A stretch of 64,000 bases of DNA from Tenuifilum sp. 4138str (GCF_041102575.1 NZ_JBGCUE010000001.1:62001-126000), one strand, 5' to 3'; positions 36,789-45,533 are shown, counted from the first letter of the stretch. Notes: generated from the sequence alone by a model not told the origin. A program made the numbers and translations.

Positions 36789-37937
36789 TTACTGTTCCCT
36801 TGATGTGTAATTGTTTAATATATTGCTGATTAGGGGTAGATAAAAGTTGTTGAAGAAAGCATTCCTTGGTGAGTTTAGGTGAAGTATAGAGTTTAGCGTT
36901 TTCCCCCCTTTCAGCTTTGATGTGGCTATGCTAACGCTGTTTTCGGCAAAATCGCCTGCAAAGTAGTAGCAGAACTTATCGGAATAGCCTTTCACCACAG
37001 CTGGGAACTGGTTTTTTAAGCCAAACGATTTTAATTTTTCCTCGCCTGCTGGGGTTGTTTCCAGCTTAAAAGTGGCATGTACCTCTGAACCGATTCCTGC
37101 CATAATAATATCGAACCATCCGTAAAATTCAGTTTCCTTTGGATTATTCTGCCATTGGGGCATGGTAGGTTCGGTAATGAGTTTTACTATGGGGGTTAGC
37201 AGGTCAGAGCCTTCCTCAAGCACATCAATTAACCCATCGTTGCTAATCAGGATTATGCCTGAGCCTTTACTTGGCCAAGGTTTCTGGTGTTGTTTCTCGT
37301 ATAGCTTAACCATCCATTCGGCAGGTCCCTTACCATTGTTAATTGCCCCAAGATTTGGACAATACTTACCAGCCCAACCAGTCCAACTCACATTGAAAAG
37401 TTCTTCGGTTTTGGTTCGGATAAGTGCATTGGTTGGGGAGCTAAACATGTTGTACTCGCCAATAATAAGCTTATTGAGTTCCTTCATCCGTTTCAGTAGA
37501 AAGTAGTCGTTCTGGTTTAGGCCTCCGTAAACCTTCGATGAATTTGGGGCTTTGGTTTCGGTTTTATACCACTCGTAGGAGTAAACCCCGTAGCAATCGG
37601 CATAGTAGGCGGCATCGTAAACGGCAGCATAGGCATCTACCTCGTTCAGTCGAATCGATTTTATATCGAATAGTTGCTGATTTAAATCGATGGGGAAAAA
37701 GCCCCAGTAATCCGATTTATGGTTGTACGATTTGCCATCGGGGCCCACAATCCGAAAGTGGTTGAGCAGCCAAACAAGCGATTTGTGCTCAATTCTATCG
37801 GTTTGGGTTACTGTTTTGTCGAGTATGTATATGTTGAGTGGCTTTGACTTCTGAAGGTACCAGGCTAGGTGAAGCGCAATAACAATACCAATGATACATG
37901 CAATAGCAATTCCAAGGTAAGTGGCAATCTTTTTCAT
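36789..37937 (-). CDS. Membrane-anchored protein of unknown function
   Basis: 382 residues. One N-terminal helix (about 5-28), then a large extracytoplasmic domain. Visible segments include KPLNIYILDKTVTQTDRIEH, YAAVYDAAYYADCYGVYSYEWYK, LIIGEYNMFSSPTNALIRTK and SGIILISNDGLIDVLEEGSD, an alpha/beta pattern that could be a Rossmann-like or glycoside-associated fold. No catalytic motif is recognised. Followed by nothing on the same strand for 83 bp. I cannot name a family; expression is assumed from the length and normal codon pattern. Confidence 0.75.
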   Translation of the reverse strand: MKKIATYLGIAIACIIGIVIALHLAWYLQKSKPLNIYILDKTVTQTDRIEHKSLVWLLNHFRIVGPDGKSYNHKSDYWGFFPIDLNQQLFDIKSIRLNEVDAYAAVYDAAYYADCYGVYSYEWYKTETKAPNSSKVYGGLNQNDYFLLKRMKELNKLIIGEYNMFSSPTNALIRTKTEELFNVSWTGWAGKYCPNLGAINNGKGPAEWMVKLYEKQHQKPWPSKGSGIILISNDGLIDVLEEGSDLLTPIVKLITEPTMPQWQNNPKETEFYGWFDIIMAGIGSEVHATFKLETTPAGEEKLKSFGLKNQFPAVVKGYSDKFCYYFAGDFAENSVSIATSKLKGGKTLNSILHLNSPRNAFFNNFYLPLISNILNNYTSREQ

Positions 37938-38059
37938 TGCAATAAGGTTTCTAAAACTTGTTTAGCCTTGGCAAATTACAAAAAAATGAAAAAGATTACA
38001 AGTGAAGGGGGTAAATTCGTGAAACGTGAGCCGTGAGCCGTGAACCGTGAGCCGTTAAA

Positions 38060-38440
38060 AGGTTAAAAGTTAAAAGAATGGCTTTAAGTGGGGATGAGGA
38101 GGAATACTCGGAATGAGTCGGAATACTCGGAATATGATGGAGTTAGATGAAGTTAGATGAAGATAGAGGTAGATTGAGTTCGTGAAAAGTTAAAAGGTTA
38201 ACGCATGGCTTTAAGTGGGAATGGTTCGGAATGATTCTGAATACTCAGAATGCGTCGGAATAGACACTCTTTTACTTTCAACCATCAACCATCAACCATC
38301 AACCATCAACTGTCTACCCAATTAGTTTCACAGTGTTACACGGAGTTTAACACAGTGTTACAGAGTGAAAATCCATCATTTCTGCGGAATCAGTGTTCAA
38401 TTTCCAAACACAAAACACAAAACACAAAGCACAAAATAGG
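38060..38440. repeat. Mosaic intergenic repeat, plus-orientation copy
   Basis: Ordered words: GGCTTTAAGTGGG, GAATACTCGG repeats, TAGACACTCTTTTAC, ATCAACC repeats, CAATTAGTTTCACAG, the 64-bp word at 38342-38405, and AAACACA repeats. The same words occur in reverse order and on the opposite strand at 56700-57080; the 64-bp word matches there at 62 of 64 positions (56734-56797). Confidence 0.75.
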
Positions 38441-38442
38441 CT

Positions 38443-38816
38443 TAATAGACATTTTTCAGGCTGGCATAGTGTTTAACTCCAATAAATATCGAACTTTGAA
38501 GAATTTGAAAGCCTTGAATGGAAAATTTGCTTTTTTTGCAAAGTGTCAAGCTGAAAAAAACTATTAAATGAGTTTTCGAAGGCATCTGCTCTTGGAATTG
38601 TCAATAAATAAAGGCTGACGAGTGTCAGCCTTTATGACCATTCCAGTCGGTCAGGATATTCCTGACAGGTTGCTCTCCAGCAGAGCCTGTTTCTGCTTAC
38701 CTGACATACAAATCTATTAATACTATTTGCTTCTTTCGAAAAACATTAAAATAAAAAGCCTGAAAAATGTCCATTAGAACAAACTACCTAAAAAATAGCC
38801 TGAATTTTGTCCATTA
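38443..38816. mobile_element. Inverted-repeat-bounded element with stacked hairpins (MITE-like candidate)
   Basis: TAATAGACATTTTTCAGGCT (38443-38462) is an inverted copy, with one mismatch, of AGCCTGAAAAATGTCCATTA (38757-38776); a third copy with a TTT change lies at 38797-38816. Inside are three successive hairpins: TAAAGGCTGAC/GTCAGCCTTTA (38609-38634, 11 bp perfect), GTCAGGA/TCCTGAC (38650-38666) and GCTCT/AGAGC (38672-38686). No transposase frame. It could be a MITE or a structured RNA gene. Confidence 0.5.
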
Positions 38817-38971
38817 CGCCACAAAATACTAAAACCATCAACCGTCAACCATCAACCGTCAACCATCAACCATCAACTGTCAACTATCAACTATCAACCA
38901 TCAACCATCAACTTAATAATTGGCTTGAACCTTTTGGGATTCAGCCCGGAGATGATTTGATGGCATATTTA

Positions 38972-39289
38972 CTAAAAGATTTTTACCACTAAAACCCTTG
39001 CAGTGTTTGTTGATTTATTGGTAAGTGAACGACTTTCGTTAATCTCAACAAACGTAGCTGAATTTGGGGTAAGTAAAGCCGATTCGTTATTTACGGTGAG
39101 TTCAAGTTCCCCATCAAGTAGGTAGAATACAACGCCAAATGGGTTGGCATGCGCGGGTATTACCTCTCCTGGTTTAAGCGTTAGATGAACCATTTCTACT
39201 TTAGAACTTGAAAACATTATACGCCCGTCCAAATCGAATGGAACCTTTGGCGCGCTCAGTAGGGTTTCGGTTTTAATCATTTTTTTCAT
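38972..39289 (-). CDS. Small cupin protein (end of nitrite/NO operon)
   Basis: About 105 residues from ATG 39289 (a second ATG at 39280 is possible). The longer upstream frame overlaps ccsA and is rejected. Single-domain cupin: metal-site region HANPFGVVFYLLDGELEL (His, Gly-rich strand) and a beta-barrel ending ARVLVVKIF. Function unknown; small cupins often bind a metal or ligand. It lies 5 bp after ccsA and is the last gene of the long minus-strand operon; another cupin is encoded by the first gene after hcp. Confidence 0.8.
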   Translation of the reverse strand: MKKMIKTETLLSAPKVPFDLDGRIMFSSSKVEMVHLTLKPGEVIPAHANPFGVVFYLLDGELELTVNNESALLTPNSATFVEINESRSLTNKSTNTARVLVVKIF

Positions 39290-39294
39290 TTTTT

Positions 39295-40080
39295 TTAACC
39301 ACCATATACATGTATGCTTTGACTTGCAGAGGGCAAGTATTTTATTCCCAGCCAGGTAATTAGCAGAACCCCCAGTGCAACAATCATTAAATGAGCCAGT
39401 AGCTTGCGCTTGGTGGGCAAGTACCGGTGAATATGAATAACTAAAAGATAGAAGAACCAGGTAATTAATGCCCAAACCTCCTTTGGGTCCCATGCCCAGT
39501 AGTCACCCCATGCAAACTTAGCCCAGTAAGCGCCTAGGAGCATTCCCAGCGTTAAAAGTGCAAACCCGGGATATACTAGTCGCATTTGCTGCTGGAGTTC
39601 ATCGTGAACTGAACCTTTTGAAAATGATGTCCAAGCCACTGAAAGGCTTGCTGATGCAAGAACTGCATAGGCTAACATATACGAAACCACATGTGGTATA
39701 AACCAGGGGCTTTGAAGAGCAGGCATAAGAAACCTACCCTGATATTCTGGATGAATGATATCAACAACCAGAAAAACCGAGGCCATTATTAGGCCTATGG
39801 TTAGCATGTTTTTACTGCGATATGCTTTAAATACGCTTAGGCTAACAAGGCTCACCAGGAAAGAGTACCATATTCTAGTCTCAGCCATGGTTCGCATGGG
39901 CGGGCGTTTAATATCGAACCAGTATAAAATAATAAATACCCCCAAAAGAGCGCTGGCTGTAACTCCAGAATACCATAAAATGATTTTTCCTTTTGCGGAT
40001 TCTTTGTGGTTAAAGTAAACAGAAACTAACCAAAGTAATATCACAGTCAGAGCAACGGGAACAAAATAATTCCAAACCAT
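39295..40080 (-). CDS. ccsA: Cytochrome c assembly protein CcsA-like
   Basis: 261 residues, about eight transmembrane helices. The heme-handling WWD domain is seen as AKFAWGDYWAWDPKEVWALITW (about 205-226), with conserved histidines such as PHVVSYMLAY and IHIHRYLP. CcsA with ResB (Ccs1) forms system II cytochrome c synthase, which attaches heme to CxxCH motifs outside the cytoplasm. Here it directly follows the ResB-like gene and serves NrfA/NrfH upstream in the operon. Confidence 0.92.
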   Translation of the reverse strand: MVWNYFVPVALTVILLWLVSVYFNHKESAKGKIILWYSGVTASALLGVFIILYWFDIKRPPMRTMAETRIWYSFLVSLVSLSVFKAYRSKNMLTIGLIMASVFLVVDIIHPEYQGRFLMPALQSPWFIPHVVSYMLAYAVLASASLSVAWTSFSKGSVHDELQQQMRLVYPGFALLTLGMLLGAYWAKFAWGDYWAWDPKEVWALITWFFYLLVIHIHRYLPTKRKLLAHLMIVALGVLLITWLGIKYLPSASQSIHVYGG

Positions 40081-40084
40081 TTGT

Positions 40085-40708
40085 TTACTTTTTTGAATCG
40101 TTAATAAAAACCAAGCCTAATCCACCCAGGAGCATCATAGCAAATCCTATGTATATCAGGGGTAACCATGGGTCGTAGATTACCTTAAAGGAGCTGTAGG
40201 TTGAGTCTGGGCCAGCAAGATTATCGTATGAATACTGGTAAATCCACCAACCATCAACCCTAAAGGGTTTGTTTACCTCAATTAGGCATTGGTTTACGGA
40301 GTTTGATTTTTTTGAATAGATTTTGGCGTATGAACCAAAGTATTTTGCCTCGGCAGGTAAAAGTCTTAGCTCTCTGCCATCGGGAAGTGGAAGGGTCTTT
40401 TCGGCTGTAACATGGGTAAGGCTCGAGATCCAGCCCATTGTAACGGTTTGCCCATTCGAGTCAAATACTTGTATCATTGCCGCTGGCCCGGTAAAGGGAA
40501 CACCCCTTGCATCAATGAAGGTTGAATCGGTTGCAAATGCCTTGGGTAAGTATTGCATAACCTGAATGGTTAGGTTATCAATTTTAATGCTTGGGTTACT
40601 GTTTAGGTCGTATTCCGATTCTGGGAAGAATGTCTTACTACCCATTAAAGCCAATCGAGGTTGGTAGAATTGTGCTTCAAACTTTTGTAGTTCAATTGCT
40701 ATTGGCAA
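40085..40708 (-). CDS. ResB-like protein, C-terminal fragment (frameshifted)
   Basis: 207 residues if started at the TTG at 40708, but the reading frame is really the continuation of the preceding gene. In this frame the sequence runs back without a stop to about 40778 and encodes the expected linking stretch (TVQVNQNEIAWYGTDKNG, then SVIELPIAIELQKF). The C-terminal part is extracytoplasmic with ResB-like strands (IEVNKPFRVDGWWIYQYSYD) and a final transmembrane helix (PLIYIGFAMMLLGGLGLVF). Together with 40714-41301 it makes a ResB-like protein of about 405 residues. Confidence 0.85.
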   Translation of the reverse strand: MPIAIELQKFEAQFYQPRLALMGSKTFFPESEYDLNSNPSIKIDNLTIQVMQYLPKAFATDSTFIDARGVPFTGPAAMIQVFDSNGQTVTMGWISSLTHVTAEKTLPLPDGRELRLLPAEAKYFGSYAKIYSKKSNSVNQCLIEVNKPFRVDGWWIYQYSYDNLAGPDSTYSSFKVIYDPWLPLIYIGFAMMLLGGLGLVFINDSKK

Positions 40709-40713
40709 TTCAA

Positions 40714-41301
40714 TTACACTACCGTTCTTGTCTGTTCCGTACCATGCAATTTCATTCTGGTTAACCTGAACGGTTCCTCAATCTTATCGGAACTTCCTAC
40801 TAAACCTGCCGATAAGCAAACCCAAAGCCCTGCATGGTTAAGGGTGAAAATTATGTTTTTTAGGGTAATTGGAAATACACGGTTTACAACAGCCGCCCCT
40901 AAGGTTATTAGCATAAAAATTAAAGGGAATAAAAACAACCAGGAACCCAGTAGGTTAAATAATGCCCCGGGTATTCCCATACCATGTCCTATCTGTGGGA
41001 TAATTCCCATTAGAATAATTGAGAAGAGAAATAATGAAATTGATGGAATAGCTGACTTAACCGAGGCAAGCCAGTTGAAAAATTTCGATTTTGGGAAAAT
41101 GATTTTTAAGAGGATTAAAAGGTTAAGAATTGTAACTAAAACGATAGCATTGGTTGGGAAACCAGGTTTAGGAAATAGCGATAGAGGGACAAATAGTTCC
41201 AAAAAGAAAGCTAGTACCCATAACCCAACGGACACAATAAAACCCTCTAAAAAACCCCAAGGCCATAGCCAAAGGGGTTTCTTTTTAAATTGATTGCCCA
41301 T
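40714..41301 (-). CDS. ResB-like protein, N-terminal fragment (frameshifted)
   Basis: 195 residues in the present frame. Four transmembrane helices of the Bacteroidota ResB/Ccs1 type are seen, ending in the heme-channel region TLNHAGLWVCLSAGLVGSSDKIE (residues about 154-175). After SSDKIE the frame changes: the residues EPFRLTRMKLHGTEQTRTVV are out of frame and end at an early stop. One missing base near 40776-40779 (GAGGAA where GAGGGAA would restore the frame) explains the break. Part of the system II cytochrome c synthase with CcsA. Confidence 0.85.
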   Translation of the reverse strand: MGNQFKKKPLWLWPWGFLEGFIVSVGLWVLAFFLELFVPLSLFPKPGFPTNAIVLVTILNLLILLKIIFPKSKFFNWLASVKSAIPSISLFLFSIILMGIIPQIGHGMGIPGALFNLLGSWLFLFPLIFMLITLGAAVVNRVFPITLKNIIFTLNHAGLWVCLSAGLVGSSDKIEEPFRLTRMKLHGTEQTRTVV

Positions 41302-41312
41302 GATTTTGATTG

Positions 41313-42824
41313 CTACATTATTCTTTCAGGCAAAGGCATGTTCTGTTCACGCTCTTTTGCTAATTGTAACCACTTGGGAAGCACATTTTTCTTCCATTCT
41401 TCTTTCTCACCCTTAAGTTTTTTCAGATCAATCCCCACATAGGCCTGAGCTTTTTCCTTTGATGAAAGGTCTGGCATGGGAACAGGCTCATTGTGTCCTA
41501 ACGTTGCAAGTACCCTGGAGAGCTGTAAGCGTGCTTCTGAGGCTTTCTCTATTCCATCGGCAATTATTCGCATACTCTCAAGGGGAGCATGGAACGATGC
41601 TCCATGGCTTGCGGCTACAAAATCCCAACGCCACTGTGCTTGTCTGATTAGTTTTAGTACTGGCTCCATCATTTTTTCATTGGCGCCATTGTCCCATGCG
41701 AATTTTGCTTCTATATGTGCCTTTACCAACAAGTCTTCCAGTACAATTTTTTGGGTATATACTCTGTCCTGCCTATCGTAAACGTTCTTAATGAGTTCTT
41801 CTTTTGTTTGTTTATGACAAACCATGCAAGAGGCCTCCATGTTGTTCAGGGGGCTTTGAACCTTATGGTCGGTAATTTTCTGGCTACCTTCTGTAACGTA
41901 TGGCATATGACAATCGGCACATGAAACCCCGCGCTGGTAGTGAATGGAATGTTGGAAAAGCTCAAAATCGGGATGCTGAGCCTTTATGATTGGAGTTTTG
42001 CTTAAGGGGTGAATCCAGTCGGCAAATGCGTATTCGTCGTAGTACTTCTCAATGTCATCAACGTTAAGCCCTTTATCCCAAGGGAAGGTTACATATTTAC
42101 CATCGCCTTTAAAGTAGTACTCCACATGGCACTGGGCGCACACCATAGTGCGCATTTTATTTAACGGCAACGACTCAACATTTTTACCCATACGCTCATA
42201 AGCCTCTTTTAATGGAATTTGGAACAGGCGTAGAGTCATATCGCTTGGATTGTGGCAGTTTGCACAACCAATAGGGTTTACAATTTCCGAGAGCATAGCC
42301 GACCACTTTGTTTTGTAGAAATCGGCTGGCGACATTTTAGCCATAACCCTTGCAACATCGGGGCTCTTGCAAGCCCAGCAACTTGAATTTTGAGGGCCCT
42401 CATTCTCATTGGCAGGTGTGCCAGTGCGTAACGTATTATGAACATCCACCACTGAATATACATGACCTCGGGCCTGATTAAAATCTTTTGAAAAGGCATA
42501 GCCGGCAAAGAGTATTACCAGTCTTGGGTCTTCGTCAAGTAAATCGCGAAAAGCGCTTCCGCCATATTTTGACCGGAAAAGGGTATCAGACATCTGGGAG
42601 TAGGTTTGATACTCTCGCGGAAATGCCATACCCCATGCCTCGTTTCGGGGCTCAAACTCATCGATCTTATACCTTGGAGTATTCATTAGGTTTGCTTCTG
42701 TTCGTCGCTGAACAATGCTGGCTGCCAGTAAACCAAGAACAAAAACAACAATCATTGTTCCCAGAAATAATGCCCATCCAATCCATGGATTCTTAGCAAT
42801 TTTTTCACTTAACGGAGTTTTCAT
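41313..42824 (-). CDS. nrfA: Cytochrome c nitrite reductase NrfA (ammonia-forming)
   Basis: 503 residues with an N-terminal membrane anchor or signal (about 15-40). Pentaheme enzyme reducing nitrite to ammonia with six electrons; it also reduces NO and hydroxylamine. Catalytic heme motif CWACK (149-153) with the lysine ligand that defines NrfA, then CANCH (187-191), CAQCH (229-233), CADCH (302-306) and CMVCH (333-337). Active-site tyrosine region HVEYYFKG and KAQHPD histidine loop are present. Paired with NrfH 18 bp upstream. Confidence 0.97.
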   Translation of the reverse strand: MKTPLSEKIAKNPWIGWALFLGTMIVVFVLGLLAASIVQRRTEANLMNTPRYKIDEFEPRNEAWGMAFPREYQTYSQMSDTLFRSKYGGSAFRDLLDEDPRLVILFAGYAFSKDFNQARGHVYSVVDVHNTLRTGTPANENEGPQNSSCWACKSPDVARVMAKMSPADFYKTKWSAMLSEIVNPIGCANCHNPSDMTLRLFQIPLKEAYERMGKNVESLPLNKMRTMVCAQCHVEYYFKGDGKYVTFPWDKGLNVDDIEKYYDEYAFADWIHPLSKTPIIKAQHPDFELFQHSIHYQRGVSCADCHMPYVTEGSQKITDHKVQSPLNNMEASCMVCHKQTKEELIKNVYDRQDRVYTQKIVLEDLLVKAHIEAKFAWDNGANEKMMEPVLKLIRQAQWRWDFVAASHGASFHAPLESMRIIADGIEKASEARLQLSRVLATLGHNEPVPMPDLSSKEKAQAYVGIDLKKLKGEKEEWKKNVLPKWLQLAKEREQNMPLPERIM

Positions 42825-42842
42825 GTTGGTATAGGTTTAATT

Positions 42843-43430
42843 CTATTTAATCAGTTTCTTTAACCAGTTAGGGGTGTCAGTTTTAGGCACTGGTGCAGTG
42901 CCATATGGTGTTGCGGAAAGGCTTTTTACTGTGCCATGGGGTACCTCACGGTGACAATCCCAGCAGCGTTTCCCATTTCCGGCAAGTATTGTATCTAAAT
43001 CGACATTGGCTTTAACCATGGCTGTGAGGTTTCCATGGCAGCGTATGCAGTTTTCCTGAACCACTCTTTGCCCAGGCTTATGCATGTAAATGGTTTGGGG
43101 GTAAGTGTTTAGTGTAAAGATGGTGGCATGCCGCAAACCATCGTTTGCTTTAAAGTAATACTTACGGACGATGTTGTCGTGGGGTACGTGACAATCGTTG
43201 CAGGTGGCTTGTTCCCTATGCGATGAGTGGTGCCAGGTAACATATTGCGTCCTCATGATATGGCAATTAACGCACGTTGCAGGGTCGTCGGACACATACG
43301 ACCATGCCCTGGAGGTATAAAAAACAAACAATCCTGTTCCAGTGAAAATACCCGCCAATACAATTACTGGTACTCGCCAGTTTGGTGGGGGTTGAAAACG
43401 TTTTAGTATCTGTTTAGCCCAGTCAAACAT
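42843..43430 (-). CDS. nrfH: NrfH tetraheme quinol-oxidising subunit
   Basis: 195 residues. One N-terminal transmembrane helix (about 20-38) and four heme motifs: CVNCH (53-57), CNDCH (77-81), CIRCH (128-132), CWDCH (156-160). NrfH takes electrons from menaquinol and passes them to NrfA on the outer face of the inner membrane. The order nrfH-nrfA with 18 bp spacing is canonical. A UbiA enzyme near the left edge may contribute menaquinone, but the link is speculative. Confidence 0.96.
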   Translation of the reverse strand: MFDWAKQILKRFQPPPNWRVPVIVLAGIFTGTGLFVFYTSRAWSYVSDDPATCVNCHIMRTQYVTWHHSSHREQATCNDCHVPHDNIVRKYYFKANDGLRHATIFTLNTYPQTIYMHKPGQRVVQENCIRCHGNLTAMVKANVDLDTILAGNGKRCWDCHREVPHGTVKSLSATPYGTAPVPKTDTPNWLKKLIK

Positions 43431-43470
43431 ATCGATTTTTTTTCAAATTTAGGTAATAAAAAGTTTAGAA

Positions 43471-44976
43471 TCAATTTAAATATTTACGCTTATACCACAT
43501 CATAAAGCCCGATAGTACTACTACCACAAGGAAAATGCCTGTTAATGGAACCACCAGGATGTAAAAGTCGCCAAGTATAAAGCTGAAAATTCGACCGGTA
43601 TGGATTTCCTGAGCCAGATTCCACAGCGGGAATTTGAAAGCATCAGCAACTGTTGATGGCATTGGAATAGCAGGCTCTGAATGATGTAAAGCAACCATCC
43701 CTTTATCGTAATCGAATATGTATTCTAACCCTGAAATATGAGCGTATCCCGATACAACATTCTCGCCTAATGGTTTTCGTAGGCCGTTTTCTTTTCTATG
43801 CAGGTTGCCTGTTATGTAGTTGAAGGTTTCTCCCGTGTCGGGGTTCCAACGGAATAATCCGCTAAAGCTTCCCACCAGGTAAAACACGCTGTCTAGAGGC
43901 TCAAGAACATTGATGCCCATTACGCTAACTGGTGGCTGATTGGGAAACTTGGTTAAGGGCTCTGAGAAGTCAGTGCAATGGTAAATTCCATCGGACGTTG
44001 CCAGGATGAACTTTTTTCTAGCTGAGTCATATCTTATATCGCGAAGTTTATCGTTCCAGTAGTAGCTGTTAGAAACCTTTTGGTTGTTAAGCACTATTTG
44101 ACTATTGGCAATGGTTAGCAGGAAAGGAGGACGCAGGAAAGTTCCTGTTAGGCCCGATATTACCAATAGCAATGTAGCCAGTGCTCCTACCTTTAAGTGC
44201 CATTTATAAGAGAAACGGGTGGTACGTTTTAGTTTATGGAACCTGAATTGCTCATGGTACCTTTTGATTATTTTGGGGGATAAAAAGTAGATAATACCTG
44301 TAATGCTTAAGAATATCATGACCAAGGCAACCAAATCGGCTAATAATCGTCCGGGAATTCCAAAAATCTCGCCGCTATGAATATTCCAAAAAAGCCGGAA
44401 GGTTGATATTTCTTTTTTGGAACCTAGAGGGGCTTTCAAATCGATTGGCGTAAACTGCAGGGTTTGTGCCGATGAATAATAAATTGAATTACGTGTTGTA
44501 ATGTATATACTTGATTCGACCACCTCAATTGAGGTGCAGAATTCATCGCTTTGAGGTAGGTGCAACTTTACCCAATGATTTTCCCCTTTGCCAAGCCAGT
44601 ACAAACCGAAACGGGTGGCAGCAAGTATCCCGTTTGGGGTTACTTCAAGGTCAAAAATCTTTCTGTAATCGCTCCCTTCCGGGATACCATCCATTAAGGG
44701 CTTCCAATTTTCAAAATTGCCTTTGGTAAACCAAATCCCAATTCCCCCATAAAGGATGATAGAATCAGAGTAAATGGTTCTTGCTCCTTTTACCGATGCC
44801 AGGTTCCAGTTTTTTAACTGGTAGTTCTTAGGTAAATACTTACGGTTGATATCGATATGGGCAATGGTTTGCCGGTGATTCATCAAAACTCCCGAAATGG
44901 CAAAAAGCAAAAAAAACAATGTAAATACTAAAGCGGGCCATTTGTGGTACTTCCGCAGAGTACTATAAAAACTCAT
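43471..44976 (-). CDS. PepSY-associated membrane protein
   Basis: 501 residues with four transmembrane segments: KYHKWPALVFTLFFLLFAISGVLMNHR at the start (typical of PepSY_TM), two in the middle (about 215-240 and 255-275) and one at the end (about 475-497). Large extracytoplasmic loops with beta-propeller-like strands lie between. Such proteins are suspected electron-transfer or iron-reduction partners. Located between the DUF1858/DUF2249 gene and nrfH in the same direction; it may belong to electron delivery for this pathway. Function uncertain. Confidence 0.82.
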   Translation of the reverse strand: MSFYSTLRKYHKWPALVFTLFFLLFAISGVLMNHRQTIAHIDINRKYLPKNYQLKNWNLASVKGARTIYSDSIILYGGIGIWFTKGNFENWKPLMDGIPEGSDYRKIFDLEVTPNGILAATRFGLYWLGKGENHWVKLHLPQSDEFCTSIEVVESSIYITTRNSIYYSSAQTLQFTPIDLKAPLGSKKEISTFRLFWNIHSGEIFGIPGRLLADLVALVMIFLSITGIIYFLSPKIIKRYHEQFRFHKLKRTTRFSYKWHLKVGALATLLLVISGLTGTFLRPPFLLTIANSQIVLNNQKVSNSYYWNDKLRDIRYDSARKKFILATSDGIYHCTDFSEPLTKFPNQPPVSVMGINVLEPLDSVFYLVGSFSGLFRWNPDTGETFNYITGNLHRKENGLRKPLGENVVSGYAHISGLEYIFDYDKGMVALHHSEPAIPMPSTVADAFKFPLWNLAQEIHTGRIFSFILGDFYILVVPLTGIFLVVVVLSGFMMWYKRKYLN

Positions 44977-45009
44977 AATAGCAAAAGGCTTTTTCTTTCA
45001 GAAAATTGT

Positions 45010-45531
45010 TTACGGTTTATAGAAATAGATATTAAAGTGTTCATCGTCAATCTTTTCTACCCAGTGTTTTATTCCCAAGCTCGAAGCCTTATCTATTAAG
45101 GGTGCAGTAATAAATGGGGCAACCACTTTGTAGATTTTATCAGAACTCAGGTCGGTTAAATCGGCCATTATCTGGTTAACTGGTTGCTCGCCAGCCTGTA
45201 ACATCACCCTTACATCTATTTCTGAGGCAACTTTGTTAGAATCGAACCATTGTGGTTTCTGGGTGGTGAACTCCATCTCATCGGCACCCTCAAGCAAGTC
45301 CTGTCCTACAGCTTTCCGGAGGACATTAATAAGTTCCTCTACCTTAACATTTCCAATTGCTGCAGCTTGCTGAAGTGTTGCAACACGTGCAACTGTTTTC
45401 CTTAGAACAGGATTTTTCAGCTTTTCAAAAGCTGGAACATACCCAATAAGCACCTCCTCGAGCTGCGGGTATGCTTCAATTAGCTGCAAAACCTTGGTTT
45501 TAGGTGTTATAATGAGTTTGTTTTCGTCCAT
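45010..45531 (-). CDS. DUF1858/DUF2249 protein linked to NO and nitrite metabolism
   Basis: 173 residues, cytoplasmic. Residues 1-70 fit DUF1858 (ITPKTKVLQLIEAYPQLEEVLIGYVPAFEKLKNPVLRKTVARVATLQQAA), a small helical domain like the N-terminal domain of the iron-sulfur repair protein Ric/YtfE. Residues about 100-173 fit DUF2249 (EIDVRVMLQAGEQPVNQIMADL and IKHWVEKIDDEHFNIYFYKP), found in many denitrification and nitrosative-stress clusters. Stop of the hemerythrin gene is 2 bp upstream. The pairing suggests it cooperates with the hemerythrin domain protein. Mechanism unknown. Confidence 0.82.
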   Translation of the reverse strand: MDENKLIITPKTKVLQLIEAYPQLEEVLIGYVPAFEKLKNPVLRKTVARVATLQQAAAIGNVKVEELINVLRKAVGQDLLEGADEMEFTTQKPQWFDSNKVASEIDVRVMLQAGEQPVNQIMADLTDLSSDKIYKVVAPFITAPLIDKASSLGIKHWVEKIDDEHFNIYFYKP

Positions 45532-45533
45532 AA

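Larger units (their letters stand above)
37938..38971. other. Gene-free repeat island (1 kb)
   Basis: No gene supported. Contents: GTGAGCC-type repeats near 38025-38060, GAATACTCGG words (38100-38260), ATCAACC tandem repeats (about 38280-38310 and 38830-38910), a shared 64-bp word (38342-38405), an AAACACA run (about 38406-38435), and an inverted-repeat-bounded segment with three hairpins (38443-38816). Confidence 0.75.

Noticed and set aside
38250-38567. 105-codon open frame on the plus strand
   Set aside because: It translates the ATCAACC and AAACACA repeats and lacks any protein-like pattern.
38281-38911. Regular ATCAACC repeats resembling a CRISPR array
   Set aside because: Units are 6-8 bp with no spacers, no leader and no cas genes; they are short tandem repeats.
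39295-39493. Longer start for the last cupin, inside ccsA
   Set aside because: The added residues are antagonistic to a cupin fold, full of Cys and aromatic residues, and overlap the ccsA frame, which is clearly coding.
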